A stretch of DNA of 64,000 nucleotides. Source: VBOC01 sp964512655 (GTDB lineage: Bacteria; Bacteroidota; Ignavibacteria; UBA10030; SZUA-254). The position numbers were made by a program, and so were the translations under genes. The notes beneath the pieces were generated by a model. The model ran no database searches and was not told where the DNA came from. It saw only the letters and a list, made by a program, of their open reading frames with translations. Below are positions 16,902 to 24,298 of this stretch, one piece after another (position 1 is the first letter of the stretch; every line of letters starts with the position of its first letter). The DNA lies in the NCBI GenBank assembly GCA_964512655.1, contig CAZEJT010000009.1, positions 42,246 through 106,245 of the forward strand, in the 5' to 3' direction.

Positions 16902-17990
16902 ATGCCTGAAACCGCGCAGATAGCACTCAAGGAACTCCTCGCAGGGCACACAGAGCAGGGATCTCTTTTCCGCGAGCTCGGCGACGGAAAGCTTGAGTGC
17001 TTCGCCTGCGGACACCGGTGCGTCATCGGTCCGGGGAAAGACGGCATCTGCCGCGTGAGGTTCAACCGGGGCGGAAACCTCCTCGTCCCATGGGGGTATT
17101 TCGGAGCCCTCCAACTGGACCCGGTCGAGAAAAAACCCTTTTTCCATGCCCTCCCCGGAAGCGCCGCAATGAGCTTTGGTATGCTCGGCTGCGATTACCA
17201 CTGCTCCTATTGCCAGAACTGGGTTACTTCCCAGGCAATTCGCGATCCGAACGCCATCTCTACCCCCGATTTTCTTTCCCCGGAGGACTTTGTGGCACTC
17301 GCGCTCAACCACGGAGCCCGCGTCGTCACGAGCACGTACAATGAGCCCCTGATCACCAGCGAGTGGGCGGTAGAAGTGTTCAAGGTTGCCCGGCGCTACG
17401 GACTTGTAACATCATATGTGTCGAACGGAAACGGCACACCGGAAGTGCTGGAATATATCAAGCCGTGGGTGGATCTCTACAAGGTGGATCTCAAGGGATT
17501 CGACGACAAGCGTTACAGAAAGCTGGGGGGCGTGTTGAGCCACGTCCTCGACACGATCAAAATGCTCCATGAAAAGAAATTCTGGCTCGAAATCGTCACG
17601 CTTCTGATCCCCGGATATAACGATACGGAGGGTGAAATCCGGGATATTGCCCGATTCGTAGCGTCCGTCTCTCCTGACATTCCGTGGCACGTGACCGCAT
17701 TTCACTCCGACTACAAGATGATGGATACGGATAATACTCCGGTGCGCACTATTGTCCGGGCAGCCGAGATCGGATACGAATGCGGCCTGCGATATGTGTA
17801 CGCAGGAAACCTTCCGGGGCATGTTGGACGATATGAGAACACGTATTGCCCCTCCTGCGATACGATCCTGATCCGCCGCAGAGGGTATATGATCCTGGAG
17901 AATGTCATCGCCGGGGGCCGGTGCCCAAAATGCCGGACGGAGATACCGGGGTTCTGGAGCGTGCCGAAGGAGCGGATGAACGCCGGCTGA
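16902..17990 (+). CDS. amrS: AmmeMemoRadiSam-type radical SAM enzyme
   Basis: A 362-residue protein. An N-terminal domain has paired cysteines (CFACGHRC) and the conserved PWGYFGALQLDPVEKKP stretch. The radical SAM core has GCDYHCSYCQNW (CxxxCxxC) near residues 100-108. Two CxxC pairs near the C-terminus (CPSC and CPKC, about 319-348) suggest an extra metal site. Family members occur with AMMECR1 and Memo proteins and resemble glycyl-radical activases, but their reaction is not established. Neither partner is present nearby, so the gene is an orphan here. The start is ATG 16902 rather than TTG 16878. Its TGA stop lies inside the intergenic palindrome. Confidence 0.88.
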   Translation: MPETAQIALKELLAGHTEQGSLFRELGDGKLECFACGHRCVIGPGKDGICRVRFNRGGNLLVPWGYFGALQLDPVEKKPFFHALPGSAAMSFGMLGCDYHCSYCQNWVTSQAIRDPNAISTPDFLSPEDFVALALNHGARVVTSTYNEPLITSEWAVEVFKVARRYGLVTSYVSNGNGTPEVLEYIKPWVDLYKVDLKGFDDKRYRKLGGVLSHVLDTIKMLHEKKFWLEIVTLLIPGYNDTEGEIRDIARFVASVSPDIPWHVTAFHSDYKMMDTDNTPVRTIVRAAEIGYECGLRYVYAGNLPGHVGRYENTYCPSCDTILIRRRGYMILENVIAGGRCPKCRTEIPGFWSVPKERMNAG

Positions 17991-18019
17991 AGCCAGCGCC
18001 TACCGGTCGGCGCCTACCG
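17981..18019 (+). repeat. Dispersed palindrome overlapping the amrS stop codon
   Basis: CGCCGGCTGAAGCCAGC followed by GCCTACC and a second GGCGCCTACCGG tail. The TGA in the loop region is the amrS stop codon. Confidence 0.65.
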
Positions 18020-18099
18020 GCCGCGATTTTGTTTCAGTTCGCTGCGATCGCCTCAAGAGGCTGCTTGTATATGCCCTCCCTTTTTCTTACCATCCCCTC

Positions 18100-18951
18100 A
18101 TGGCCGAGCGTCGTCCTCAGAAGAAGAAGCCCGAAGAGATCAAGCGCGATCCTCTGAAAGAGATCGAGATGACTGCTGAGGACTGGGCGGAGTTCGAGCA
18201 CGGTGTGAAGCTCTTCAACGCCGGGAAGTTCTGGAACTCCCATGAGGCGTGGGAGCAGATATGGATCAGGCACAAGGAGGACGAGCGGCTCTTCTTCCAG
18301 GGACTGATCCAGCTTGCCGCGGCGTATCATCAGCTCCTGGCCAAGGAGAGCCAGAAAGGCCTTTTGAACAACATCGACAAATCGTACGAGAAGCTCGCCG
18401 TCTTCCGGCCCGAGTACATGGGAGTGCTCGTTCAGCCGCTTCTGAAATTCATCGACGAGGGGAAGAAGGAGGCGCATCGTCTCGGAGCCGCGAACATCAC
18501 GCGGTTCAACCACAACCTCATCCCCAAACTGCAATTCCACAAGCCCTCAAACCCCGATCTCCTTGTGGAAATCCACGAAGTCGTGGGATCGGAAAAATTC
18601 AGCGAAGGGGCGAAGCTCTTCAACACGGGGTACTACTGGGAGGCGCACGAAGCGTGGGAGGATGTCTGGCGCGATCAGGAGGGGGATGCGAAGACCTTCA
18701 GCCAGGCCTTCGTACAGATGGCCGCCGCTTACAGCTTCTTAAAACTCAATAAGCCCGGAAGCGCCCGGTACCTGTTCGAGAAGGCGATCGCGAAGTTTCT
18801 TGAGTTTGAGAATCTCGACAGCGGGTTGGACCTCAAGCCGCTGATCGGATCGATGCAGACCTCGCTCCGGGAGATGAGCGGCGCAGGAGGGAACGGAAGC
18901 TCACCGTCGAGATTCAAAACCCCCGCAGCGGTCAGCCTCTCCCGGGAATAA
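18100..18951 (+). CDS. Protein with two DUF309 domains
   Basis: A 283-residue protein containing the same helical module twice. The first is at about residues 28-100 (KLFNAGKFWNSHEAWEQIW, then FFQGLIQLAAAYHQLL). The second is at about 165-240 (KLFNTGYYWEAHEAWEDVW, then FSQAFVQMAAAYSFLKL). DUF309 proteins usually carry one copy and about 110-150 residues, so this is an internal duplication. The E/D-AWE-W pattern is conserved in both halves, suggesting both sites are kept. The family has no proven function. The ATG at 18100 follows no obvious ribosome site. The gene ends in a hairpin shared with the convergent neighbour. Confidence 0.8.
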   Translation: MAERRPQKKKPEEIKRDPLKEIEMTAEDWAEFEHGVKLFNAGKFWNSHEAWEQIWIRHKEDERLFFQGLIQLAAAYHQLLAKESQKGLLNNIDKSYEKLAVFRPEYMGVLVQPLLKFIDEGKKEAHRLGAANITRFNHNLIPKLQFHKPSNPDLLVEIHEVVGSEKFSEGAKLFNTGYYWEAHEAWEDVWRDQEGDAKTFSQAFVQMAAAYSFLKLNKPGSARYLFEKAIAKFLEFENLDSGLDLKPLIGSMQTSLREMSGAGGNGSSPSRFKTPAAVSLSRE

Positions 18952-18953
18952 AA

Positions 18954-18969
18954 CGGCGCCTAGGCGCCG
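18954..18969. terminator. Shared hairpin at convergent gene ends
   Basis: CGGCGCC-TA-GGCGCCG spans the three bases after the DUF309 gene and the stop codon of the minus-strand coiled-coil gene. A weak run of A/T flanks it on the plus side. Placement suggests a bidirectional terminator. Confidence 0.5.
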
Positions 18970-20588
18970 CCCTTTCTGACTTTCTGTTCTACCGCCAGAT
19001 GCTGCTCGGTCGTAATCTGCAGATCCTCCCTGACGAGTTCGAGCTTGTCGGCGTCAGCGCTCGAGATTGATCCGCTTTTCCACGCCTCTTTCAACGCCTC
19101 AGTATAGATCTCGGTCCTCGTTTTTTCCTCGAGAGCCCTGTGCTCCTCTTCCCCGATGCCGAGCACGCCCCGCCAGTTGAGAAGGAGAAGCTGCTCGTCT
19201 GTGGAGAGCTGGCCGTCGGCCCACGCCTCGCGAAGCGCGCGTGAGTAGACGCCGGATAGGGCCTGCGGCGGAATAGTTCGCGCCGCTTCAATCTGCGCGG
19301 AGAGCGCTGCCGATTGGGTTTTTCTGATCGTGCTTTCGAGATCGGCCGCTCCGGCGTGCGCCGGCTCGATCACCTGGACCTTCGCCAGTTCGAGGAGCGC
19401 CTTGTCGAAGGCGTTTTGCGAATGAAGCTGGGTTGCGAGGGCGAAATACTCCCGGACTTTCGTCTCGCGGGCCTGGCGCCGGCCTTCCTCGCGCGCCGCG
19501 TTGAGGGCCTGCTCTTCTTCCTGCTTGCGAAGCTTCTCCAGCTCGAGTCGATTGTGGAGCTCCTGCTCGACCTTCTGCCGGGCTGCTTCGTCTGCACGCC
19601 GCCTGGCCTCCGCTTCTTCGCGCCGTTTCTGCTCGGCAGCGGCCAGCTCCCGTTTCTGCTCTTCTTCGCGTTTCGCGCGTTCCTCGTCGGCGACCCGCCG
19701 GCGCTCCGCTTCTTCGGAGCGCCGTTTTTCATCCTCAACCTTTAGTTGAGCCTCCTTCTCGGCCCTCTGCCTCGCCTGCTCGTCGACACGCCGCTTTTCT
19801 TCTTCTAGCCGCCTTCGCGTCTCTTCCTCAAGCGCCGTTTTGGTCCGATCCTCGTTGCTGCGCTTCTCTGCCTCGAACCGTTTCCGTTCGGCTTCCATGC
19901 GCTGCCGCTCTTCCTCGAGGCGCTTCGCGGAATCGGCTTCCCGGCGCTTCAAATCGTCGATCAGCTTTCGCTGCGCCTCGGCGGCCTGAGCCCTCTCGGC
20001 ATCGGTTTTCATCCGCTGCTGCTCTTCCCGCCTGTGCAGTATCTCAAGCTCGAGAGTCCTTCGCTTCAGCTCCTCTTCGGTGCGACTGCGCGATTCTTCG
20101 GCCCTCTGTTTGTCTTCAAGCGCAATCTGAGCTTCCTCGGGGGTCTGCCTCACGGCAGGGACCGACTTCCCTTCCGCTTCCCGGAGCTTCGCCTCCTCGG
20201 CCCGCCGCTTCATGAAGTCGGAGACCTGGGTCGCGGGAGGCTGTTTGGCCTGCGCCGGCTGCGGCGCGCTTTGTTTTGCCTGGGCCGCCTCCGCCGCCGC
20301 GGGCTGCTTGCCGCCGGCGTTTGCAGACGCCGCCTTTGCCTCTGCGGTCGCAGGCGGGGCCGCCGTTTCGGCGCCGGGGCGTCCGCCCTTTTTCTGAATA
20401 TTCTTGAGTCGCTCCTTGTACGCCCGCGCGTAAAAATTCTGAGGATCGAGCTCGATCGTCTTGTCGATTTCGACGAGCGCGTTGTCGATCTCCCCGGATT
20501 TCATGAACCGGTCGGCGGCCTTGAGGAGCTCGCTCGCCTGTTGCTTCCGGGCATTGTCTTCGGGGGTGAGTGCCTTTTTCTTCAGCAT
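18960..20588 (-). CDS. Coiled-coil protein with TPR-like ends and TerB-like tail
   Basis: A 542-residue, highly charged protein without signal peptide. An N-terminal TPR-like hairpin pair (about 15-65) is followed by an Ala/Pro/Gln linker and then a very long Glu/Arg/Lys/Ala coiled coil (about 130-375, heptads such as EEEKRRVDEQARQRAEKEAQ). Another TPR-like unit follows (about 378-430). The last 105 residues hold two copies of an ALREAWADGQLSTDE / ALKEAWKSGSISSAD helix pair that resembles TerB-like domains, which have acidic metal-binding loops. The gene is 48 bases downstream of a second coiled-coil protein that shares the TPR-like motif. A cytoplasmic scaffold is plausible; no function is known to me. 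Confidence 0.7.
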   Translation of the reverse strand: MLKKKALTPEDNARKQQASELLKAADRFMKSGEIDNALVEIDKTIELDPQNFYARAYKERLKNIQKKGGRPGAETAAPPATAEAKAASANAGGKQPAAAEAAQAKQSAPQPAQAKQPPATQVSDFMKRRAEEAKLREAEGKSVPAVRQTPEEAQIALEDKQRAEESRSRTEEELKRRTLELEILHRREEQQRMKTDAERAQAAEAQRKLIDDLKRREADSAKRLEEERQRMEAERKRFEAEKRSNEDRTKTALEEETRRRLEEEKRRVDEQARQRAEKEAQLKVEDEKRRSEEAERRRVADEERAKREEEQKRELAAAEQKRREEAEARRRADEAARQKVEQELHNRLELEKLRKQEEEQALNAAREEGRRQARETKVREYFALATQLHSQNAFDKALLELAKVQVIEPAHAGAADLESTIRKTQSAALSAQIEAARTIPPQALSGVYSRALREAWADGQLSTDEQLLLLNWRGVLGIGEEEHRALEEKTRTEIYTEALKEAWKSGSISSADADKLELVREDLQITTEQHLAVEQKVRKGGA

Positions 20589-20636
20589 GGGATCTCAGTG
20601 GCGGGAATCAATGAGTCATTGGGTTGGGCCGTCATC

Positions 20637-23042
20637 TCAGAGCGTCTGTTCGATGGTGGTCTTGAACTCCGGCTGGTCGGACAGGTTGTAGAAATCCGCG
20701 TTCGCCAGCTCGTCGAGACGATATCCGAGGCCCACCGCCTGCCGCAGCGCCTGCAGGGCGTTCTCCTTTGCCTTGGGATCGATCTTCTTCTCCTTCAACG
20801 AGTACATCTGCAGCGAATACATCTGGGCCGTTCGATATCGTACCTCGGCATTGCGCTTCTCGAGCGCGGCGGCCTTCAGCGCAAGATCCGACGTCTCTCC
20901 GTATTTGCCCTGGCGCGTAAGCGTGAGGGCAAGATAGATCATGGCCCGCGCGTTTTTCGGATTCTTCTTCAATTCAGCGCGGAGGACCGATTCCGCCTTC
21001 GAGAGCAGGTCACCTGCCTGCGTCGCCTTGCCCGTCACCTGGAGCAACCGGGCGTAACGGTACATCGACTCGTAATCGTCCGGTTTGGCTCTGAGGCGCA
21101 GCCTGAAGGCCGCGGCGACACGATCGCTCTGCATCCCGGAGAGCTCCGGATCGAGCATAACCGCATCGGCGAAGGGGCCGAGGAGGTATCCGGCGGAATC
21201 TCCGGCGCACTGCAGGGCGATAAGCTGGTACGAACTTGCCTGACGCGCCGCTCCGTTGAGCCGCTGCGCAACCGCGTAAGTCAGAAGGAGATCCGGGTCG
21301 CGCGGGCTGAGCTCATAGGCGCGTCCGAGCATCGTGACCGCGTCCTGATACTGACCCACCTGAAGGAGGGCCCGCGCCCTGTCGGCGAGGAGCTTGCCCG
21401 ACTTCGGGGAATACTGTTCGGCGGTGTCGAATTCGGAGAGCGCTCTGCGGAAATCCTTTCTCTGTGAGAGGACATTTCCAAGCGCACGATAGCCATCGCT
21501 AATCGACGGATCGAGCGACAGCGACTGAACGGCGAACTCTTTCGCCTGCGCAAGCGAGGAGTCGTTGTCATCCCAGCCCCGCTCGACGCGCCCGGCAACG
21601 ACGTTTCCCGCGGCCGCCATCGCTTCTGCAAACGAACCGTCCTGCTGAATCGCCTGCCGGAAAAGGCCGAGAGCATCCTGCGTGCTTTCCTTCGTGCACC
21701 GGTGCAATAGTTCGAGTCCATGCAGGTAGAGCGCGTAAGCGTCGGGATTGGGGAGCAATCGCACAGGCGCAAACCCGGCCTGGCTCTCCACCGGGCCTGA
21801 GCCAAGTTCGCTGGCGATCTGCCGGGAGAGTTCCCGCGATACGATCGCGAGGCTTTCCGGCGCGACCTCGAACTTGCCGGTCCAAAGCGTGTTCCGGGCA
21901 GAATCGACGAGGGTAACCCCGAACGCATACCCATGCGGAGATTTCGTGATTGTACCGGCCACCGCGTACCTGAATCCGAGGCGGAATGCGGCCTGCTCCG
22001 GCTCCCTGGCGCCCTGGGCAATGGAATAGGCCGAAGCAAAATCCATGATGATGATCGATTTGAATTCCCGGAGCCGGCCGGACGTTTCCTCTGCGAGCGA
22101 GGAGCCGAGGACCTTCTCATCCGCATCGTCCGACTGACTCTTCCATGGAAGGACGGCTACCGACATCACGGAGGACGAAGAGCTCTTTTTAAGCTCAAGA
22201 ACGACGAGGACGCTGACGATGATAATCGCGATGAACGCTCCCATCATCATCGCCGGAGCGTAGGGTTTCCTTCTGCTTGTGATCGGGGGCTGTTCGTGGT
22301 GGAGAGGACGCGCTTTCCTTCCTTTTTTCCTTGCGCCTGCCGCTTCCTCGGCTTTCTTCCCCTGCGCCTCCTTTATCTGGCGCTCAAGTTCGAGCGCTCC
22401 GGAGTGATTGGGATCGTTAACGAGGGCCTTGGCTGCCTCGACGGAAGCATGCTCGAGATCCCCGTCTTCGAAAAAGACCTGCGCCCGTGCGACAAGGGAT
22501 TTGATCCTCTCCTCGCGCTCGCGGGCCTGTAATTTGGATTCCTCCTCCTTCCGTATCCGCTCGTCTTCCTTTTTCCGGGCTTCCGCTTCCTTCTTCTGGC
22601 GCTCGGCGTCGGCGCGCTTCCGCTCGGCTTCGACGATCTTGCGGCGCTCTTCTTCACGTCGGGCGCGCTCCTCCTCCACCTTCTGGAGCCGCTCTGCCTC
22701 TTCGTGCCTCTTTCGTTCTTCCTCTTCCTTGCGCCTCAGTTCCTGTTCCTGGCGGTTGCGGGCTTCCGTCTTCTTGGCGGCTTCCGTGCGGAGCTTCCGG
22801 ATGACCTCCTCTTCCTGAGACTTCAACGACGCCTCCTGTCGGCGCCGTTCTTCCTGAGCGTCGTGGAGACGCCTGGAATTCGACTGGGCTTCTTCTGCTG
22901 AGCGCGCTTTGATGGCCTGAAGGGCGCGTTCCTCGGCCTCCCGGGCGATTTTTCGCGATTCGTCCTCGAAGGAGCGGCGTTTCGTCTCCTCGACCTTGCG
23001 CTTCAGCTCCTCCTTGAACTGAACTTCGTCCTGCTCAGACAC
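20637..23042 (-). CDS. Membrane-spanning coiled-coil protein with TolB-like and TPR domains
   Basis: The GTG at 23042 (801 residues) has GAGGGA eight bases upstream and lies after the predicted transcript start. A longer frame to 23108 would begin inside the -35 box. Domains in order: charged coiled coil (about 1-185); TPR-like unit (about 188-232); basic stretch; one membrane helix (MMMGAFIAIIIVSVLVVLEL, about 258-280); TolB/FlgO-like alpha-beta domain beginning SVAVLPWKSQSDD (about 290-410), of the kind often found before TPRs in cyclase-type proteins; then about seven TPR units to the end. The topology predicts an inside coiled coil and an outside TolB-TPR part. It heads a two-gene operon with the TerB-tailed coiled-coil protein. 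Confidence 0.75.
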   Translation of the reverse strand: MSEQDEVQFKEELKRKVEETKRRSFEDESRKIAREAEERALQAIKARSAEEAQSNSRRLHDAQEERRRQEASLKSQEEEVIRKLRTEAAKKTEARNRQEQELRRKEEEERKRHEEAERLQKVEEERARREEERRKIVEAERKRADAERQKKEAEARKKEDERIRKEEESKLQAREREERIKSLVARAQVFFEDGDLEHASVEAAKALVNDPNHSGALELERQIKEAQGKKAEEAAGARKKGRKARPLHHEQPPITSRRKPYAPAMMMGAFIAIIIVSVLVVLELKKSSSSSVMSVAVLPWKSQSDDADEKVLGSSLAEETSGRLREFKSIIIMDFASAYSIAQGAREPEQAAFRLGFRYAVAGTITKSPHGYAFGVTLVDSARNTLWTGKFEVAPESLAIVSRELSRQIASELGSGPVESQAGFAPVRLLPNPDAYALYLHGLELLHRCTKESTQDALGLFRQAIQQDGSFAEAMAAAGNVVAGRVERGWDDNDSSLAQAKEFAVQSLSLDPSISDGYRALGNVLSQRKDFRRALSEFDTAEQYSPKSGKLLADRARALLQVGQYQDAVTMLGRAYELSPRDPDLLLTYAVAQRLNGAARQASSYQLIALQCAGDSAGYLLGPFADAVMLDPELSGMQSDRVAAAFRLRLRAKPDDYESMYRYARLLQVTGKATQAGDLLSKAESVLRAELKKNPKNARAMIYLALTLTRQGKYGETSDLALKAAALEKRNAEVRYRTAQMYSLQMYSLKEKKIDPKAKENALQALRQAVGLGYRLDELANADFYNLSDQPEFKTTIEQTL

Positions 23043-23079
23043 CCTCTGTCCCTCGCGTGATGGTGGTTTAAACTCGCAA

Positions 23080-23108
23080 AATATAGAGAAACCGCTTTGG
23101 AATGTCAA
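23080..23108 (-). promoter_or_regulatory. Promoter for the coiled-coil gene pair
   Basis: On the minus strand: TTGACA, 17 bases, TATATT. This is close to the sigma-70 consensus. It gives a leader of about 30 bases to the GTG at 23042 and helps fix that start. Confidence 0.65.
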
Positions 23109-23184
23109 TAAGAGGGGTATCCGGCGTCATAGGGTCAAAATGGGTAAATCAGCCCCGAAACGGCATTTTCGGGATTTCGTCTGC

Positions 23185-23214
23185 TTGGAATCCGAACTTC
23201 CTAACTCTTATATT
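23185..23214 (+). promoter_or_regulatory. Promoter for queF and the DUF423 gene
   Basis: TTGGAA, 18 bases, TATATT, ending 28 bases before the queF ATG. It is divergent from the promoter at 23080-23108. Confidence 0.55.
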
Positions 23215-23242
23215 GACACGAACCGGAAGTTTACCCACCCAA

Positions 23243-23707
23243 ATGGCCATCAAAGGAAAGCGATTGTCGAAGCCCTCCGGGCGTGCGAAGAGGGGGGCGA
23301 GCTCCCCCAAGGTTTTGAGAGGGCTCGATCGGCGTTACGATGCCGAAGATACCGGCGCGATCGACGTCGAGGTGCTTGAAACGGTTCCATACGAGTATCC
23401 GGGAAAGGACATCGTCATCAATATCGACACGGACGAGTTCACCGCGGTCTGCCCGTACTCCGGACTCCCCGATTTTGCGACTCTGCGGATCGATTATGTC
23501 CCCCGCTCACTCCTGCTCGAGCTGCGCGCGGTGAAATACTACCTCTTGTCGTACCGGAACGTTGGGATCTTCCAGGAGCACGCAGTAAATCGCATCCTGA
23601 AGGATCTCGTCGATTGCAGCAAGCCGAAATGGATGAAGGTGACGGCGGATTACAAGATCCGTGGAGGGGTGCACTCGGTTGCCAGTTTGGAGTGGGGGAA
23701 GAAATAG
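23243..23707 (+). CDS. queF: NADPH-dependent 7-cyano-7-deazaguanine reductase
   Basis: A 154-residue protein of the short (unimodular) QueF type. The catalytic Cys lies in FTAVCPYSGLPDFATL. The family motif is present as ELRAVKYYLLSYRN, where the usual third residue Lys is Arg. FQEHAVNRI contains the conserved Glu-His. The enzyme reduces preQ0 to preQ1 in queuosine biosynthesis. The ATG at 23243 is chosen because the promoter ends at 23214; the longer open frame upstream overlaps divergent promoters. The DUF423 gene follows five bases after the stop. No preQ1 riboswitch is possible in the short leader. Confidence 0.93.
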   Translation: MAIKGKRLSKPSGRAKRGASSPKVLRGLDRRYDAEDTGAIDVEVLETVPYEYPGKDIVINIDTDEFTAVCPYSGLPDFATLRIDYVPRSLLLELRAVKYYLLSYRNVGIFQEHAVNRILKDLVDCSKPKWMKVTADYKIRGGVHSVASLEWGKK

Positions 23708-23712
23708 GGGAG

Positions 23713-24087
23713 ATGCCAAAAACCTTCATCCTCCTCGGATCTCTCTTTGCCTTCCTGGCTGTCGGTCTGGGCGCCTTCGCCGCTCACGGCTTGAAGGACA
23801 AGCTCACGCCGGACCTGTTCAGCATTTTTGAGGTGGGCGTTCGATATCATCTGTATCACGCCCTCGCCATTTTCGTCGTCGCCTGGCTCGCCGTTCAATA
23901 TCCGGGCGCGAATCCCGCTCCTGCCGGCTGGCTCTTTCTCGCCGGCATTATCCTCTTTTCCGGGAGCCTCTACGCGATGAGCCTGACCGGCGCACGCTGG
24001 CTGGGCATGATCACCCCCGTTGGGGGCATCTGCTTCCTGGCCGGTTGGGGGTGGATCGGCTGGGCGATATGGAGGGAAGCGATGTAA
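23713..24087 (+). CDS. DUF423 small membrane protein
   Basis: A 124-residue protein with four hydrophobic helices and the DUF423 (YgdD-like) signature: GLGAFAAHGL near residue 18, RYHLYHALA near 45, and SLTGARWLGMITPVGG near 92. Function in the family is unproven. The ATG at 23713 has GGGGAG just upstream, overlapping the end of queF, so the two genes form one transcript. Confidence 0.9.
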   Translation: MPKTFILLGSLFAFLAVGLGAFAAHGLKDKLTPDLFSIFEVGVRYHLYHALAIFVVAWLAVQYPGANPAPAGWLFLAGIILFSGSLYAMSLTGARWLGMITPVGGICFLAGWGWIGWAIWREAM

Positions 24088-24177
24088 AAGCGTACCTACC
24101 CACCCGTTCTTCTCCCCGATCTCCCAACTAGAACCCCGCTTTTCCGCTCAGAAACCGAGATTCCCGCAAGTGCGTGA

Positions 24178-24206
24178 TTGCCAACCCCTGCAGCCCGCTA
24201 TATATT
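24178..24206 (+). promoter_or_regulatory. Promoter for the 1464-residue T9SS protein gene
   Basis: TTGCCA, 17 bases, TATATT. It starts with the same GCGTGATTGCC sequence as the response-regulator promoter at 13109. The leader of about 85 bases is GC-rich (CGCCGGCGGCCCCGAGGC) and ends in a strong AGGAGAAGG ribosome site. Confidence 0.6.
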
Positions 24207-24298
24207 GTCTGAAATCACACCCCCGTGATGGTGAGACGTAGAGCGCCGGCGGCCCCGAGGCCCGGAATGGCACTGAGACTCGTCCAGGAGAAGGCAAC

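Noticed and set aside
19314..21467. Long plus-strand frames opposite the coiled-coil genes
   Set aside because: Frames opposite Glu/Lys/Arg-rich genes stay open because of codon composition. They read as Leu/Arg/Ser low-complexity sequence with no domain.
23109..23242. preQ1 riboswitch upstream of queF
   Set aside because: The promoter at 23185-23214 leaves a leader of only about 20 bases, too short for a preQ1 aptamer plus expression platform.
24207..24298. GC-rich 5' leader of the giant T9SS gene as a riboswitch
   Set aside because: It has some pairing potential but matches no riboswitch consensus I know. The leader is short and ends in an ordinary ribosome site.
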